The position numbers and the translations under genes are program-made. The notes below the pieces were generated by a model. It searched no databases. It had not been told where the DNA came from and saw nothing but the letters and a program-made list of their open reading frames with translations. Of a DNA stretch of 64,000 bases, positions 27,150 to 36,566 are shown piece by piece. The stretch spans positions 2,976,501-3,040,500 of the forward strand of contig NZ_AP025344.1 in assembly GCF_021654795.1 (NCBI RefSeq), in the 5' to 3' direction. This stretch comes from Paenibacillus dendritiformis. Lineage in GTDB: Bacteria; Bacillota; Bacilli; Paenibacillales; Paenibacillaceae. Position 1 is the stretch's first letter. Every line of letters starts with the position of its first letter.

Positions 27150-27436
27150 GCCATGAAGAGAAGAGTAGATGAATGAGGAAGCCATACAGAGAGCTCCGGC
27201 AGCTGAAAAGGAGCAGGATTCCCTTCGTTGAACCAAGCCTCTGAGCGGCGCATCGGAACGGGTTGCCGGGATGGTGCGACAGGTGCTCCTGTTACAGAGC
27301 TAGGGTATAAGCATCCGATGCGGCTGCCGTACCTGATGAGGCGGATATAGCGATATATCGGCGAACCGGGGTGGCACCGCGACAGCAAATCTCGTCCCCA
27401 AGACAGCAGTCTTGGAGGCGGGATTTTTTTATTTTC
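27150..27436 (+). ncRNA. T-box riboswitch (glutamine specifier) with terminator
   Basis: The leader contains the invariant T-box TGGCACCGCG (27372-27381). A terminator follows: CCAAGAC (27399-27405) pairs with GTCTTGG and the stem runs into TTTTTTT at 27424-27430. Stem I begins near 27160, with AGAGAGC (27188-27194) and the downstream strand GTTGAACCAAGCCTCTGAG. In this strand the bases after GAAC, in the usual specifier position before TCTGAG, are CAA (27234-27236), a glutamine codon. That agrees with the downstream glutaminyl-tRNA synthetase. Uncharged tRNA-Gln should pair with CAA and the T-box and permit read-through. Confidence 0.9.
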
Positions 27437-27471
27437 CTGCATGAAGAACAAACCATACAAGGAGGTTGTGC

Positions 27472-29153
27472 ATGATGAATCCTGGCAAGGAAACGGCGGA
27501 AGCCGCGAATTTTTTGGAAAAGCTCGTGCGGGATGATATCGCGCAAGGGGAATATCACAGACCTGTTGCCACAAGATTTCCCCCCGAACCGAACGGGTAT
27601 CTGCATATTGGGAGCGCGTATGCGATCCATGTGAATCATTCTATCGCGAGCAAGTATAACGGGGCGTTTCATTTGCGCTTTGATGACACGAATCCGCTGA
27701 AGGAGGATAACAAATATGTGGATGCGATCCGGGAAGACATTGAGTGGCTGGGATATCAACCGGCGGTCTACTTCGGTTCGGACTATTCGGAACAAATTAT
27801 GAGTATGCCGTCAAGCTGATTCGCAAGGGGAAAGCTTACGTCTGCGAGCTGACGCCCGAACAAATGACCGAATACAGAGGGACATTGACAGAACCGGGAA
27901 CAGATAGCCCATTCCGCAATCGGCCCGTGGAGGAGAGCCTGCTCTTGTTCGAACGAATGCGGAAGGGAGATTTCCCGACCGCATCCAAAGTGCTTCGCGC
28001 CAAAATAGATATGTCCTCGCCCAACCTGAATCTGCGGGATCCCGTTCTCTACCGTATTGTGCATGCGGAGCACTATCGGACGGGGAGTGACTGGTGCATC
28101 TATCCGATGTATGATTTTGCCCACCCGATTCAGGATTGGATCGAAGGAATTACCCATTCCTTCTGTTCTGCCGAGTTCAAAGACCATCGTCCGCTGTATG
28201 AATGGGTGCTCCGTGAGCTGGAAGCTCCGGAGCCGCCGAAGCAGCGGGAATTCGGACGCTTAAGTCTATCCGGGATGGTGACAAGCAAGCGGTATTTGCG
28301 CGAGCTGGTGGAAGGGGGCTTCGTGGACGGCTGGGATAATCCGCGTCTTCCGACCCTCCGCGGGCTGCGGCGCAGAGGGGTCACCCCGGACAGCATTGCA
28401 CGATTTATGGAGGAGATCGGGATACTGAGACAGAACAGCGTAGTGGACTCTGCCATGCTCGATCATTTTATCCGCCAGGATTTGAAGGAAAGAACGATCG
28501 GTTATATGGCTGTCCTGAACCCGTTGAAGGTGATTATAACCAACTATCCGGAAGATCGGACGGAAATACTCCGCCTCAAAAATAAAGAAGGAGATGAAGC
28601 GTCAAGCACCAGGGAGGTGCCCTTCGCCAGAGAGCTGTTCATCGAAAAGGAAGACTTCATGGAGGAGCCGATTGCCGGGTTCCACCGGTTGTCTCCAGGA
28701 ACGGAGGTGCGGCTGAAGGGGGCGTACTTCATCCGGTGCGAGCAGGTGGTGAAGGATCCGGTGACGGGGGAGATCGAGGAACTGCACTGCACCTATGATC
28801 CCGCGACCAAGAGCGGGTCCGGATTCAACGCCAGAAAGGTGAAAGCGACGATTCACTGGGTGTCTGCGGCGCATGGCATTCCGGCTGAGGTTCATGAGTA
28901 CGATATGCTGCTGCGGCCTTCCGCCGTGCTGAAGGAGTCGGGAAACTGCTGGGAGGAGCTGGTCAATCCTCATTCGCTCGTCAAAATGAAGCACGCCGTG
29001 CTGGAGCCCGCCTTAAAGGACGCTTCCGCCACTGAAAAAGTTCAGTTCGTGCGGCACGGCTATTTCTGCCTCGATACGAAATATACGACGGAGGACAGAC
29101 GCGTGTTCAACCGGATTGTCTCTCTCAAGGATTCATGGAAGAGGGAAAGATAA
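27472..29153 (+). pseudogene. glnS: glutaminyl-tRNA synthetase, frameshifted
   Basis: Class I GlnRS with the HIGH-like motif FPPEPNGYLHIGSAYAI, the catalytic core to about residue 340 (including LSGMVTSKRYL, the KMSKS-equivalent region) and the C-terminal anticodon-binding beta-barrels. The frame breaks near 27795: SDYSEQI should continue YEYAVKLIRKGKAYVCEL, which is present intact in the next frame. Restoring one T in CAAATTATGAG heals the gene, so this is a recent deletion or a sequencing error. Start ATG 27472 with GGAGG six bases upstream, directly after the T-box terminator. Many Firmicutes make Gln-tRNA by GatCAB instead, so loss could be tolerated. Confidence 0.88.
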
Positions 29154-29178
29154 GCTGCTCGGCCGCAAAAAAAGGGAG

Positions 29179-29208
29179 TTGCCGTTCAGGCCGTATTCCC
29201 CTTATAAT
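29179..29208 (+). promoter_or_regulatory. promoter for the fusB-like leader transcript
   Basis: TTGCCG (29179-29184) and a perfect TATAAT (29203-29208) are separated by 18 bases. The predicted start, near 29215, puts the whole leader ORF and the hairpins of 29272-29402 into the 5' untranslated region of the FusB-family gene. Confidence 0.6.
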
Positions 29209-29234
29209 GGACAGCACAAGGGAGGTCGGTAGAA

Positions 29235-29282
29235 ATGGCAAAGCAGTTTGCCGGAATCGGCAACGACTCATGCAAAGCCTAA
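29235..29282 (+). CDS. leader peptide of the FusB-family gene
   Basis: A 15-residue ORF, MAKQFAGIGNDSCKA, with GGGAGG eight bases upstream and a perfect -10 box about 27 bases before the ATG. Its last codons (TGC AAA GCC TAA) form the left arm of a hairpin. That position is typical of leader peptides that sense stalled ribosomes. Coding status is inferred from the arrangement, not homology. Confidence 0.5.
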   Translation: MAKQFAGIGNDSCKA

Positions 29283-29402
29283 TATTAGGGCGATACTTTG
29301 CATGGGGCGGACAGTGATCATAAGGACATGTCGCCCGAGAGAGCTTGATATCGTTTCTAATAATGGGCTTTGCACCTTATTTCCATTCCATTATAAATAA
29401 GG
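29272..29402 (+). promoter_or_regulatory. putative translational attenuator sequestering the fusB-like SD
   Basis: Three nested or adjacent inverted repeats. Stem A: 29272-29287 (GCAAAGCCTAATATTA) with 29358-29373 (TAATAATGGGCTTTGC), 14 of 16 pairs. Inside it, stem B: GGGCGA 29288-29293 with TCGCCC 29331-29336. Stem C: CCTTATTT 29375-29382 with AAATAAGG 29395-29402, which occludes the Shine-Dalgarno AAGGGG (29399-29404) of the gene starting at 29415. Stem A begins within the leader ORF, so a ribosome stalled there would open it. The refolding that would free stem C is not obvious. Confidence 0.55.
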
Positions 29403-29414
29403 GGCTGTAAAGCA

Positions 29415-30068
29415 ATGTTGAAACCATTTATTAGAAACCATCAATATAACCTGATTAAGAAACAGACCAATCTGCTGCAGCATGCGTGCAGCACGGTGAC
29501 CGATCCGAAAGTCGTGGAATCGGTACGATACAGCGCGCTCACCAAAATCGTCGAAGCGTTCCCGGATGCGGAAGAGGCGCAGAAGCAAGCGCTGGAGAAA
29601 ATCTCGACGCTGCATTCAACGGTGGAATTCCAGGACTATTTGGAGTCGCTGGTGCCGTACATGACGGAATTTGCGCCCGTGACGGAAAAGCAGATCAGGA
29701 ACCTGTTCCCTAAAATCAAAAAGCTGAAGGTTCCCAATGCCGCTGACATCGATTTCCGCTATGTCACCTATGTGGGCTGGACCGACATCGCGACGAATCG
29801 AATGTTCTTTGTGTACCATCTGAACGGCCAGCTAGTGGGCATCGAAGGAAGATATACCCCGACGAACAAGAAGAGCATTTGCTTTTTGTGCCATCGGCAT
29901 GAAGAGGTGGCGTTATTCTCGGCGGTCACGAAATCGAAGCCGGCGAACGCATCGCCTGATTACTACAAGGCAATCGGCAACTATGTATGCGTGAACAGCG
30001 ACGCCTGCAACAAGAGCATTACGGATGTCGGCATATTGGAAAAATTTATAGGCAACGTTCTCGGTTGA
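29415..30068 (+). CDS. FusB/FusC-family EF-G-binding protein
   Basis: A 217-residue protein matching the fusidic acid resistance FusB family: N-terminal helical part MLKPFIRNHQYNLIKKQTNLL, then a C-terminal treble-clef zinc finger with CFLCHRH and the later pair CVNSDAC (about residues 158-195), plus GYVGW-like strands before it. FusB proteins bind EF-G and help it leave a fusidic-acid-stalled ribosome. Chromosomal versions in bacilli may have a housekeeping or low-level resistance role. A leader peptide and hairpins upstream suggest inducible translation. Confidence 0.85.
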   Translation: MLKPFIRNHQYNLIKKQTNLLQHACSTVTDPKVVESVRYSALTKIVEAFPDAEEAQKQALEKISTLHSTVEFQDYLESLVPYMTEFAPVTEKQIRNLFPKIKKLKVPNAADIDFRYVTYVGWTDIATNRMFFVYHLNGQLVGIEGRYTPTNKKSICFLCHRHEEVALFSAVTKSKPANASPDYYKAIGNYVCVNSDACNKSITDVGILEKFIGNVLG

Positions 30069-30086
30069 ACGCAACGAATACACAGA

Positions 30087-30117
30087 GGCTGCTGGAGCAT
30101 ACCAGCAGCCTTTTCTT
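30087..30117 (+). terminator. terminator of the FusB-family gene
   Basis: GGCTGCTGG and CCAGCAGCC form a perfect 9-pair stem around AGCATA, followed by TTTTCTT. It lies 18 bases after the stop codon. Confidence 0.85.
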
Positions 30118-30264
30118 GTGGAATCTTCTAACTTTGGAGCCATTTTGTATAACAATATGCGCCGAAGAGGGATACTGAAGAAATCGGGGAGCGAATAGGG
30201 GAGTTCCCGTCTATCCGCCACGCCGTGAGCGTGTGCAAGTTCATTATCCAAAGGAGCATCTACT

Positions 30265-31077
30265 ATGGCAGTCACTCCACAGCGGCGCATCCAGCTGCAT
30301 GGCTTTAACAATCTGACAAAATCATTAAGCTTCAATATGTACGATATTTGTTACACCAAGACCACAGAAGAGCGTGAAGCTTACATCGAGTATATCGACG
30401 AACAATATAATGCAGACCGGCTGACGGAGATATTGGAGACCGTAACCGGGATGATCGGCGCGAATATCGTGAACACCGCCAAACAAGATTATGTTCCTCA
30501 AGGAGCAAGCGTGACCATGCTTGTATCCGAGGGACCGGTGATCGAGGTTCCCCGGACATCATCCCATGAAATGCCCGAGCCTCTTCCCGAGGCGGTGGTC
30601 ATGCAATTGGATAAAAGCCATATTACGGTCCACACGTATCCCGAGTATCATCCGAATGAAGGGATCAGCACATTCAGAGCGGATATCGATGTCGCCACAT
30701 GCGGCGAAATCTCGCCATTGAAAGCGCTGAATTATTTGATCGATTCCTTCGATACCGACATTATGATGATTGATTACCGGGTGCGGGGATTCACGCGTGA
30801 TATCGACGGGCGCAAATTATTTATCGATCATGATATCCGATCGATCCAAGATTATCTTGACGACAGCATCATCCGGCAATTCGATCTGATCGATGTCAAT
30901 GTATATCAAGACAACATATTTCATACCAAGTGCCGGTTAAAAGCCTTCGATTTAAATCATTATCTATTCGGTTATTCCAAAGAGGAAATCACCGCAGAGG
31001 AACAGCAGGCGATTACGCAAAAAATTAAAACGGAAATGGATGAAATCTTTTTTGGAGCCGCTTCCTTGCGTTCCTGA
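30265..31077 (+). CDS. speD: S-adenosylmethionine decarboxylase proenzyme (SpeD)
   Basis: A 270-residue SAM decarboxylase of the longer, E. coli-like type, not the 120-residue Bacillus type. The self-cleavage motif [13 protein letters not shown] places the pyruvoyl-forming serine at residue 118. [22 protein letters not shown] holds the conserved catalytic Cys. It supplies decarboxylated SAM for spermidine synthesis; no speE is in the window. AAAGGAGC precedes the ATG. It is monocistronic, between terminators. Confidence 0.93.
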   Translation: MAVTPQRRIQLHGFNNLTKSLSFNMYDICYTKTTEEREAYIEYIDEQYNADRLTEILETVTGMIGANIVNTAKQDYVPQGASVTMLVSEGPVIEVPRTSSHEMPEPLPEAVVMQLDKSHITVHTYPEYHPNEGISTFRADIDVATCGEISPLKALNYLIDSFDTDIMMIDYRVRGFTRDIDGRKLFIDHDIRSIQDYLDDSIIRQFDLIDVNVYQDNIFHTKCRLKAFDLNHYLFGYSKEEITAEEQQAITQKIKTEMDEIFFGAASLRS

Positions 31078-31078
31078 G

Positions 31079-31130
31079 CCATAGAAGAGGTTGGAGCCAT
31101 CGCTCTCGCCGCCTTTATGGTCTTTTTTTT
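31079..31130 (+). terminator. terminator after speD
   Basis: CCATAGAAG pairs with CTTTATGG through a one-base bulge, with a GC-rich interior, and eight T residues follow at 31123-31130. It insulates speD from the downstream Fnr-type promoter. Confidence 0.6.
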
Positions 31131-31140
31131 AGCGAATGCG

Positions 31141-31160
31141 GGTGTGATAAATATCACACC
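31141..31160 (+). promoter_or_regulatory. Fnr/CRP-type operator upstream of the activase-dehydratase genes
   Basis: GGTGTGATAAATATCACACC has perfect 9-base arms (GGTGTGATA and TATCACACC) around AA and contains TGTGA-N6-TCACA, the Bacillus Fnr consensus. It is centred 58 bases before the start codon of the first gene, a position that would suit activation near -41 of the transcript. Control by Fnr would switch the operon on without oxygen, in line with the oxygen-sensitive Fe-S enzymes it encodes. Confidence 0.75.
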
Positions 31161-31208
31161 TGAAGTGTACACTAACCAAAACCTGATCTGGGATAAGGAG
31201 GCAAGCGA

Positions 31209-34200
31209 ATGACAACCATTACCCGGGAGCCGGATTCGCTCATTATTGGAATTGACGTCGGCTCGACGACCGTCAAAGCGACCGTGGTGGATCCGGACAG
31301 CAAGCAAATCGTATGGTCGGATTATCAGCGCCATCATACGAAGCAGGCAGAGAAAGTGCTGGAATTGCTGGTTGCCATCGGCAACGAATTTCCGGATATG
31401 AAGCCGGAAAACATTCGTGTCTTTGCGACCGGCTCCGGCAGCGGGCCGATTGCGCCTCACATTGGCGCGAAGTTTGTGCAGGAGGTCAATGCGGTCACGA
31501 TGGCCGTGGAGCATCTCCATCCCGATGTCGGAAGCGTCATCGAACTCGGGGGGCAGGACGCGAAGATTATCATTTTCAAGGAAAACAAGGAAACGGGCAA
31601 TAAGCAAGCGCTTACCTCCATGAATGACAAATGCGCCTCCGGTACGGGCGCCACGATTGACAAGTGCATGATTAAAGTAGGGATGCCTGCGGAAGAAGTA
31701 GGCAAGCTGCGCTTTGACGATTCGAAGCTGCATCATGTCGCCGCCAAGTGCGGGGTATTTGCCGAAACCGATATCGTCAATCTCGTGAAGAGCGGCATTC
31801 CATCAGGGGAGATCATGTGCTCGCTCGCCGATGCCATCGTCATGCAAAACCTGTCCGTGCTCACTCGGGGCAACACGCTGCGGCACCGCGTCCTGCTGCT
31901 GGGCGGGCCGAACACTTATTTGCCTTTCTTGCAGGAATGCTGGCGGTTGCGAATTCCTCAGACCTGGAAAGAGCGCGGGTATGAATATCCGCAAGACGTG
32001 CCTATCGACAGCTTGATCTTCGTTCCGGAGAATTCGCAGTATTATGCGGCTTACGGCGCTGTCCTGTATGGACTGCATGAACCGGCGGACGTCGGCTTAT
32101 ACGCGGGATTGGAGAAGCTGAAGGAGTTCATTGCCCACGGCCGCAAGGCGAAGCTGGGCGAGAAGGCAGGCCCGCCGCTGGTGGCCAGCGAGACCGAGCT
32201 GGAGCAGTTCCGCCGGAGCTACAGCATCCCCAAGTTCACTCCCGCGACGTTCACGCCGGGACAGAAGGTCAGGGCGGTGATCGGATTGGATGGCGGTTCC
32301 ACTTCGTCCAAAGCCGTACTGGTGGATGAACGAGGGGGTATTTTGCTGAAAGAATATCAACTGTCCAAGGGGAATCCGCTGGAAGATACGAAGGAAATGC
32401 TGAAGCGGATCCGGGATACGCTGGAGGGGCAGGGGGCCGAACTGGAAATTATCGGCTTCGGCGCTACGGGATACGCCGCAGACGTGCTGGAAAAAACGCT
32501 GCGCGCCGACGTCAATATCGTGGAGACGGTCGCGCATATGATGAGCGCCGTTCACCAGTTCGGCGACATCGATGTCATCTGCGATATCGGCGGTCAGGAT
32601 ATCAAGGTTCTGTTCCTCAAAAACCGGGACATTCGCAATTTCAAGCTGTCCAATCAATGCTCCGCGGGCAACGGAATGCTTCTGCAAGCGATGGCGGATC
32701 AGTTCGGCATTCCGGTGCAAGAGTATGCGGATACGGCTTTCCATGCCGATTTGAGTCCGAAATTTTCTTACGGCTGCGCGGTATTCCTCGATGCGGATCG
32801 GGTCAATTTCCAGAAGGAAGGGTATTCGAAGGAGGAATTGCTCGCCGGGCTCGCTCTCGTCCTGCCCAAAAACGTATGGCAGTATGTCGTGCAGATTCCG
32901 CGCATGTCCGAGCTCGGCCGCAAGTTCGTGCTCCAGGGCGGAACCCAATACAATCTGGCGGCCGTCAAGGCCCAGGTCGACTATATCAAGGAGCGGGTTC
33001 CCGATGCCGAAGTATACGTTCATCCGCATCCGGGCGAAGCGGGGGCGATCGGAGCCGCCATGGAAACGCTGCGCGTCGTGAAGCGGCGGGGGTATTCCAG
33101 CTTCCTGGGCCTGGATGCCGCTATCAATCTGCGGTATGTCAGCCGCAATGATGAATCGACCCGCTGCAATTTTTGTCCCAACCACTGCAGCCGGACGTTT
33201 ATCGATTCCGAGACGCCGGACGGCCTGACGGCCCGTTATATTTCCGGGTTCTCTTGCGAGAAAGGAACGGTGGAAGATCAGGAAGCGGTCTTGAAATTAA
33301 CGAAAGAGCGGCAGGCGTTGAAAAAGCATTATCCGAATCTCGTCGAATATGAAGCGCGGCGCATGTTCCAGCATTTCTACGATGCGGAGCCGCTGCCGGA
33401 ACCGGGGGCGGAGGTGGAAGACGTCCGGTTGACACGCCGCTTGTTCGGATTTGGCATGCGCAAAATACCGAACCGGCGTCCGTTCGCGCGCTCTTCCGCC
33501 GACTCGATGGAACGGCGCCGGCGGATCCGGATCGGGATACCGAAGGTATTGAACATTTGGTCGACCGCTCCGTTCTGGCGGACGTACTTCGAGACGCTCG
33601 GCATCGATAAGCGCAACATCGTATTCAGTGACAACACGAGCGAGGAAATGTGGCAGGAAGGCGGGAAATATGGCTCGATCGATCCCTGCTATCCGTCGAA
33701 AGTGGCCCAGGCTCATGTCCATAATCTGCTGTTCAAGCACCATGAGTCCAAACCGCTCGATTACATCTTTTTCCCGTGCATCACGCATATCCCGACCCAT
33801 CTTCACAATGTGATGGACTCGGCGAGCTGCCCGATCGTGGCGGGCGCTCCGAACGTCATCAAAGCCGCCTTCACCAAGGAGGTCGATTTTTTCGCGGCGA
33901 GAGGAATCGCCTACCTGGATCCGGCGGTTACCTTCACCGAGCCGAACATGCTGAAAAAGCAGCTGTTCGAGGCATTCGCCGAGAAGCTGCGGATCACCGA
34001 AGACGAGAGCGATTTTGCCGCAGAGCAGGGGTGGAAGGCGATGGATCGGTTCGACGCGGAAATGCAGGAAAAGGGCCGGGAGATCCTGGAGCAGATCGAG
34101 CGGGAAAACCGGCTTGCCATTCTGATGATCGGCCGCCCATATCATTCCGACCCCGGATTGAATCACGGCGTGCTCGAAGAGTTCCAGGTGCTCGGTTACC

Positions 34201-34679
34201 CTGTGTTATCCATGCGATCCATTCCGAAGGACGAGGCATGGCTTCAGCGCTTTTTCAGCGAGGATCTGAAGAGCGGCCGCGTCGAATATGCTCTGGAAGT
34301 AAGCGACGTATGGCCTGAAAATTTCAGCTCCAACAGCGTGCAAAAAGTATGGGCGGCCAAGTTCGCGGCGCGTCATCCCCATGTGGCGGTATTGGATCTG
34401 TCCAGCTTCAAATGCGGACATGATGCGCCGACCTACGGGCTGATCGAATCGATCATATCGACCGCCGGGACGCCATACTCGGCGCTTCATGATATCGATG
34501 CCAATAAACCGGGCGGCTCGATCAAGATCCGGGTGAAGACGTATGCGCACAGCCTCGGCCTGCATGAAGAACGGCTGCAGGATGTGGCGCGCAAAAAGGC
34601 GGAGCTGCAGCAGCGGCTGGACCAAAAGCTCGCCGAGCTTACGGGCAGAAAGCCGGGAGAACAAGCCGAGGTTATCTAG
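31209..34679 (+). CDS. large CoA-dehydratase activase-related protein (two BadF/BcrA ATPase domains plus DUF2229)
   Basis: A 1156-residue protein. Residues 11-290 and 355-625 are two BadF/BadG/BcrA/HgdC-type ATPase domains, each with the phosphate loop (GIDVGSTTVKATVVD; GLDGGSTSSKAVLVD) and the two Fe-S cysteines (KCASGTG Cys142 and AKCGVFAE Cys181; NQCSAGNG Cys484 and YGCAVFLD Cys523). A CNFCPNHC cysteine cluster follows near 650, then a DUF2229 region to the end. Single-domain activases inject an electron into 2-hydroxyacyl-CoA dehydratases using ATP; this fused form should do the same for a partner, most likely the next gene product. AAGGAGG precedes the ATG. Substrate unknown. Confidence 0.88.
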   Translation: MTTITREPDSLIIGIDVGSTTVKATVVDPDSKQIVWSDYQRHHTKQAEKVLELLVAIGNEFPDMKPENIRVFATGSGSGPIAPHIGAKFVQEVNAVTMAVEHLHPDVGSVIELGGQDAKIIIFKENKETGNKQALTSMNDKCASGTGATIDKCMIKVGMPAEEVGKLRFDDSKLHHVAAKCGVFAETDIVNLVKSGIPSGEIMCSLADAIVMQNLSVLTRGNTLRHRVLLLGGPNTYLPFLQECWRLRIPQTWKERGYEYPQDVPIDSLIFVPENSQYYAAYGAVLYGLHEPADVGLYAGLEKLKEFIAHGRKAKLGEKAGPPLVASETELEQFRRSYSIPKFTPATFTPGQKVRAVIGLDGGSTSSKAVLVDERGGILLKEYQLSKGNPLEDTKEMLKRIRDTLEGQGAELEIIGFGATGYAADVLEKTLRADVNIVETVAHMMSAVHQFGDIDVICDIGGQDIKVLFLKNRDIRNFKLSNQCSAGNGMLLQAMADQFGIPVQEYADTAFHADLSPKFSYGCAVFLDADRVNFQKEGYSKEELLAGLALVLPKNVWQYVVQIPRMSELGRKFVLQGGTQYNLAAVKAQVDYIKERVPDAEVYVHPHPGEAGAIGAAMETLRVVKRRGYSSFLGLDAAINLRYVSRNDESTRCNFCPNHCSRTFIDSETPDGLTARYISGFSCEKGTVEDQEAVLKLTKERQALKKHYPNLVEYEARRMFQHFYDAEPLPEPGAEVEDVRLTRRLFGFGMRKIPNRRPFARSSADSMERRRRIRIGIPKVLNIWSTAPFWRTYFETLGIDKRNIVFSDNTSEEMWQEGGKYGSIDPCYPSKVAQAHVHNLLFKHHESKPLDYIFFPCITHIPTHLHNVMDSASCPIVAGAPNVIKAAFTKEVDFFAARGIAYLDPAVTFTEPNMLKKQLFEAFAEKLRITEDESDFAAEQGWKAMDRFDAEMQEKGREILEQIERENRLAILMIGRPYHSDPGLNHGVLEEFQVLGYPVLSMRSIPKDEAWLQRFFSEDLKSGRVEYALEVSDVWPENFSSNSVQKVWAAKFAARHPHVAVLDLSSFKCGHDAPTYGLIESIISTAGTPYSALHDIDANKPGGSIKIRVKTYAHSLGLHEERLQDVARKKAELQQRLDQKLAELTGRKPGEQAEVI

Positions 34680-34712
34680 CATCCACACGAAAAACGAAGG
34701 AGTGAGTCAGAA

Positions 34713-36374
34713 ATGTCTGCTGCAGGAAGCAAGCAAAAAGACAAAAATCAGGCGTCCATCGAAGAGATGATGCTGAACTTTCAGAAGGAACAGGAAAAAG
34801 CGCTCGGGCTGGATCAGCAGACCCTGAGTCAATGGTTCGATCCGGTGCCGCGGCAGTTTTTGGCCAAAGACAAAGCGACGACAACCCTTCTCTTCGGAGG
34901 CTTGACGATGGCCCACGATTATTTGGTCGAGGGCGCGTTGACGGGATTGGGGTATCGGGTGAAGCATCTTGATTGTCCGGACAATGAGTCCCTTCGCTTC
35001 GGGAAAGAGTTCGGCAACCGCGGGCAGTGCAATCCAACCTACTTCACGGTCGGCAATTTGATCAAATATTTGCATCGCTTGCGGGATGTGGAAGGGAAGT
35101 CGAAGGAGGAGATCATCTCCAGCTATTTGTTCGTCACGAGCGGTTCCTGCGGCCCGTGCCGCTTCGGCACCTATGTTACGGAGTACCGGAAGGCGCTGCG
35201 CGATGCAGGATTTGACGGATTTCGGGTTCTCATTTTTCAGCAGACGGACGGGTTGAAGCAGGCGACCGGCAGCGAATCGGCGTTGAAGCTGGATACCGCG
35301 TTTTTTCTCAGCTTTTTGAAGGCCGTGCTTCTGGGAGACATTCTGAATGCGCTCGCTTATCGGATTCGCCCCTATGAAGTGGAGCCCGGCGCGACGGATG
35401 CCGCGCTGGAACGGTGCAAGCGGTATCTCTATGAAGCGATGAGCGCACGCAAACGGCTGCGGCCGGCCTTGCTCAAGAGCCGCAAGGAACTGGAGGCCGT
35501 TCGGGTAGACCGGACCAAGGTCAAACCGAAAGTAAGCATTCTCGGCGAATTCTGGGCGATGACTACCGAGGGAGACGGGAATTATCAGCTGCAGCGTTTC
35601 CTGGAAAGCGAAGGGGCCGAGGTCGAGGTGCAGTCGATGACGGCCTGGATCTTGTTCCTGATCTGGTCGGGGCGCTTCGATACGAAGGAGCGGATGACGC
35701 TTCGTCAAGCCGACTCCGGGAAGCATGGCCTGGCCGGGAAAAATCCGCAGAAGAGGCTCAGGATGCTGTGGCTCGCCGATCGCGTCCTGCGGGTCATGTT
35801 CCACGCGTATGCGCGGACCATCGGCCTGTATCGCTATCATCTGCCCGACATGGAAGAGATAGCCCGGGTCGCCCATGAGCACTACAATAATCATCTGCGG
35901 GGCGGAGAAGGCCATATGGAGGTCGGCAAGCTGATCTTGAACGTCAAGAAGCGGAAGGTGAACATGACGATCTCCGTCAAGCCGTTCGGGTGCATGCCAT
36001 CTTCCGGGGTATCCGACGGGGTGCAATCGTTAATTACCGAGAAATATCCCGACGCGATCTTTCTGCCGATCGAGACGACGGGCGACGGGGCGATCAACGT
36101 GTACAGCCGGGTGCAGATGATGCTGTTCAAAGCCAAGCAGGCGGCCCAGCAAGAATTTGACGAGGCATTGTCGAAAAAAGGCATGACCGAAGATCAACTG
36201 CAAAAAATAAGGGAACGTTCGCGCTTTGCCCATTCGCTGCGGACAAGCCGCCATGTCGTCGCATGCACGGCGGCGAACGGCGTATATGGGGTTCATCGGT
36301 TACTCAATGGCGCGATGGGGGCAAGCTGGCTCTCCCGATCGCTTAGGATCCTGTCGCCGCGGTCATCGCGATGA
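34713..36374 (+). CDS. 2-hydroxyacyl-CoA dehydratase-family protein (HgdB-like)
   Basis: A 553-residue protein of the HgdB/BcrC-type Fe-S dehydratase family, 33 bases downstream of the activase. Cysteines occur in NRGQCNPTYFTVGNL, TSGSCGPCRFGTYV and KPFGCMPSSGVSDG, which can hold a [4Fe-4S] or double-cubane cluster. No second dehydratase subunit is encoded, unlike fermentative HgdAB pairs. The reaction could be dehydration of a 2-hydroxyacyl-CoA or another low-potential reduction, as in double-cubane cluster proteins. With the Fnr-type site upstream it is probably an anaerobic system. Confidence 0.83.
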   Translation: MSAAGSKQKDKNQASIEEMMLNFQKEQEKALGLDQQTLSQWFDPVPRQFLAKDKATTTLLFGGLTMAHDYLVEGALTGLGYRVKHLDCPDNESLRFGKEFGNRGQCNPTYFTVGNLIKYLHRLRDVEGKSKEEIISSYLFVTSGSCGPCRFGTYVTEYRKALRDAGFDGFRVLIFQQTDGLKQATGSESALKLDTAFFLSFLKAVLLGDILNALAYRIRPYEVEPGATDAALERCKRYLYEAMSARKRLRPALLKSRKELEAVRVDRTKVKPKVSILGEFWAMTTEGDGNYQLQRFLESEGAEVEVQSMTAWILFLIWSGRFDTKERMTLRQADSGKHGLAGKNPQKRLRMLWLADRVLRVMFHAYARTIGLYRYHLPDMEEIARVAHEHYNNHLRGGEGHMEVGKLILNVKKRKVNMTISVKPFGCMPSSGVSDGVQSLITEKYPDAIFLPIETTGDGAINVYSRVQMMLFKAKQAAQQEFDEALSKKGMTEDQLQKIRERSRFAHSLRTSRHVVACTAANGVYGVHRLLNGAMGASWLSRSLRILSPRSSR

Positions 36375-36394
36375 AGCGGGGATGCAGCTTGGAA

Positions 36395-36462
36395 GAGGCT
36401 GCCGGACATTTCCGGCAGCCTCAGGCTGTCGACAAAGTCCTGTCGACAGCCTTTTTCTTTTG
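36395..36462 (+). terminator. two tandem stem-loops ending the activase-dehydratase operon
   Basis: First stem: GAGGCTGCCGGA with TCCGGCAGCCTC, loop CATT. One base later, second stem: AGGCTGTCGACA with TGTCGACAGCCT, loop AAGTCC, then TTTTCTTTT. Both have perfect 12-base arms, and both begin with AGGCTG, as if duplicated. Confidence 0.9.
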
Positions 36463-36566
36463 ACGCGCGGGGCTGGGGAAGGCAGGACAGGTTAGGTTAG
36501 GGCGCAAGCTTGTCCCTTTGTGAGGCAGGATGGTCTGCGGATGGAGCAAGATGGCCTGCGAACATG

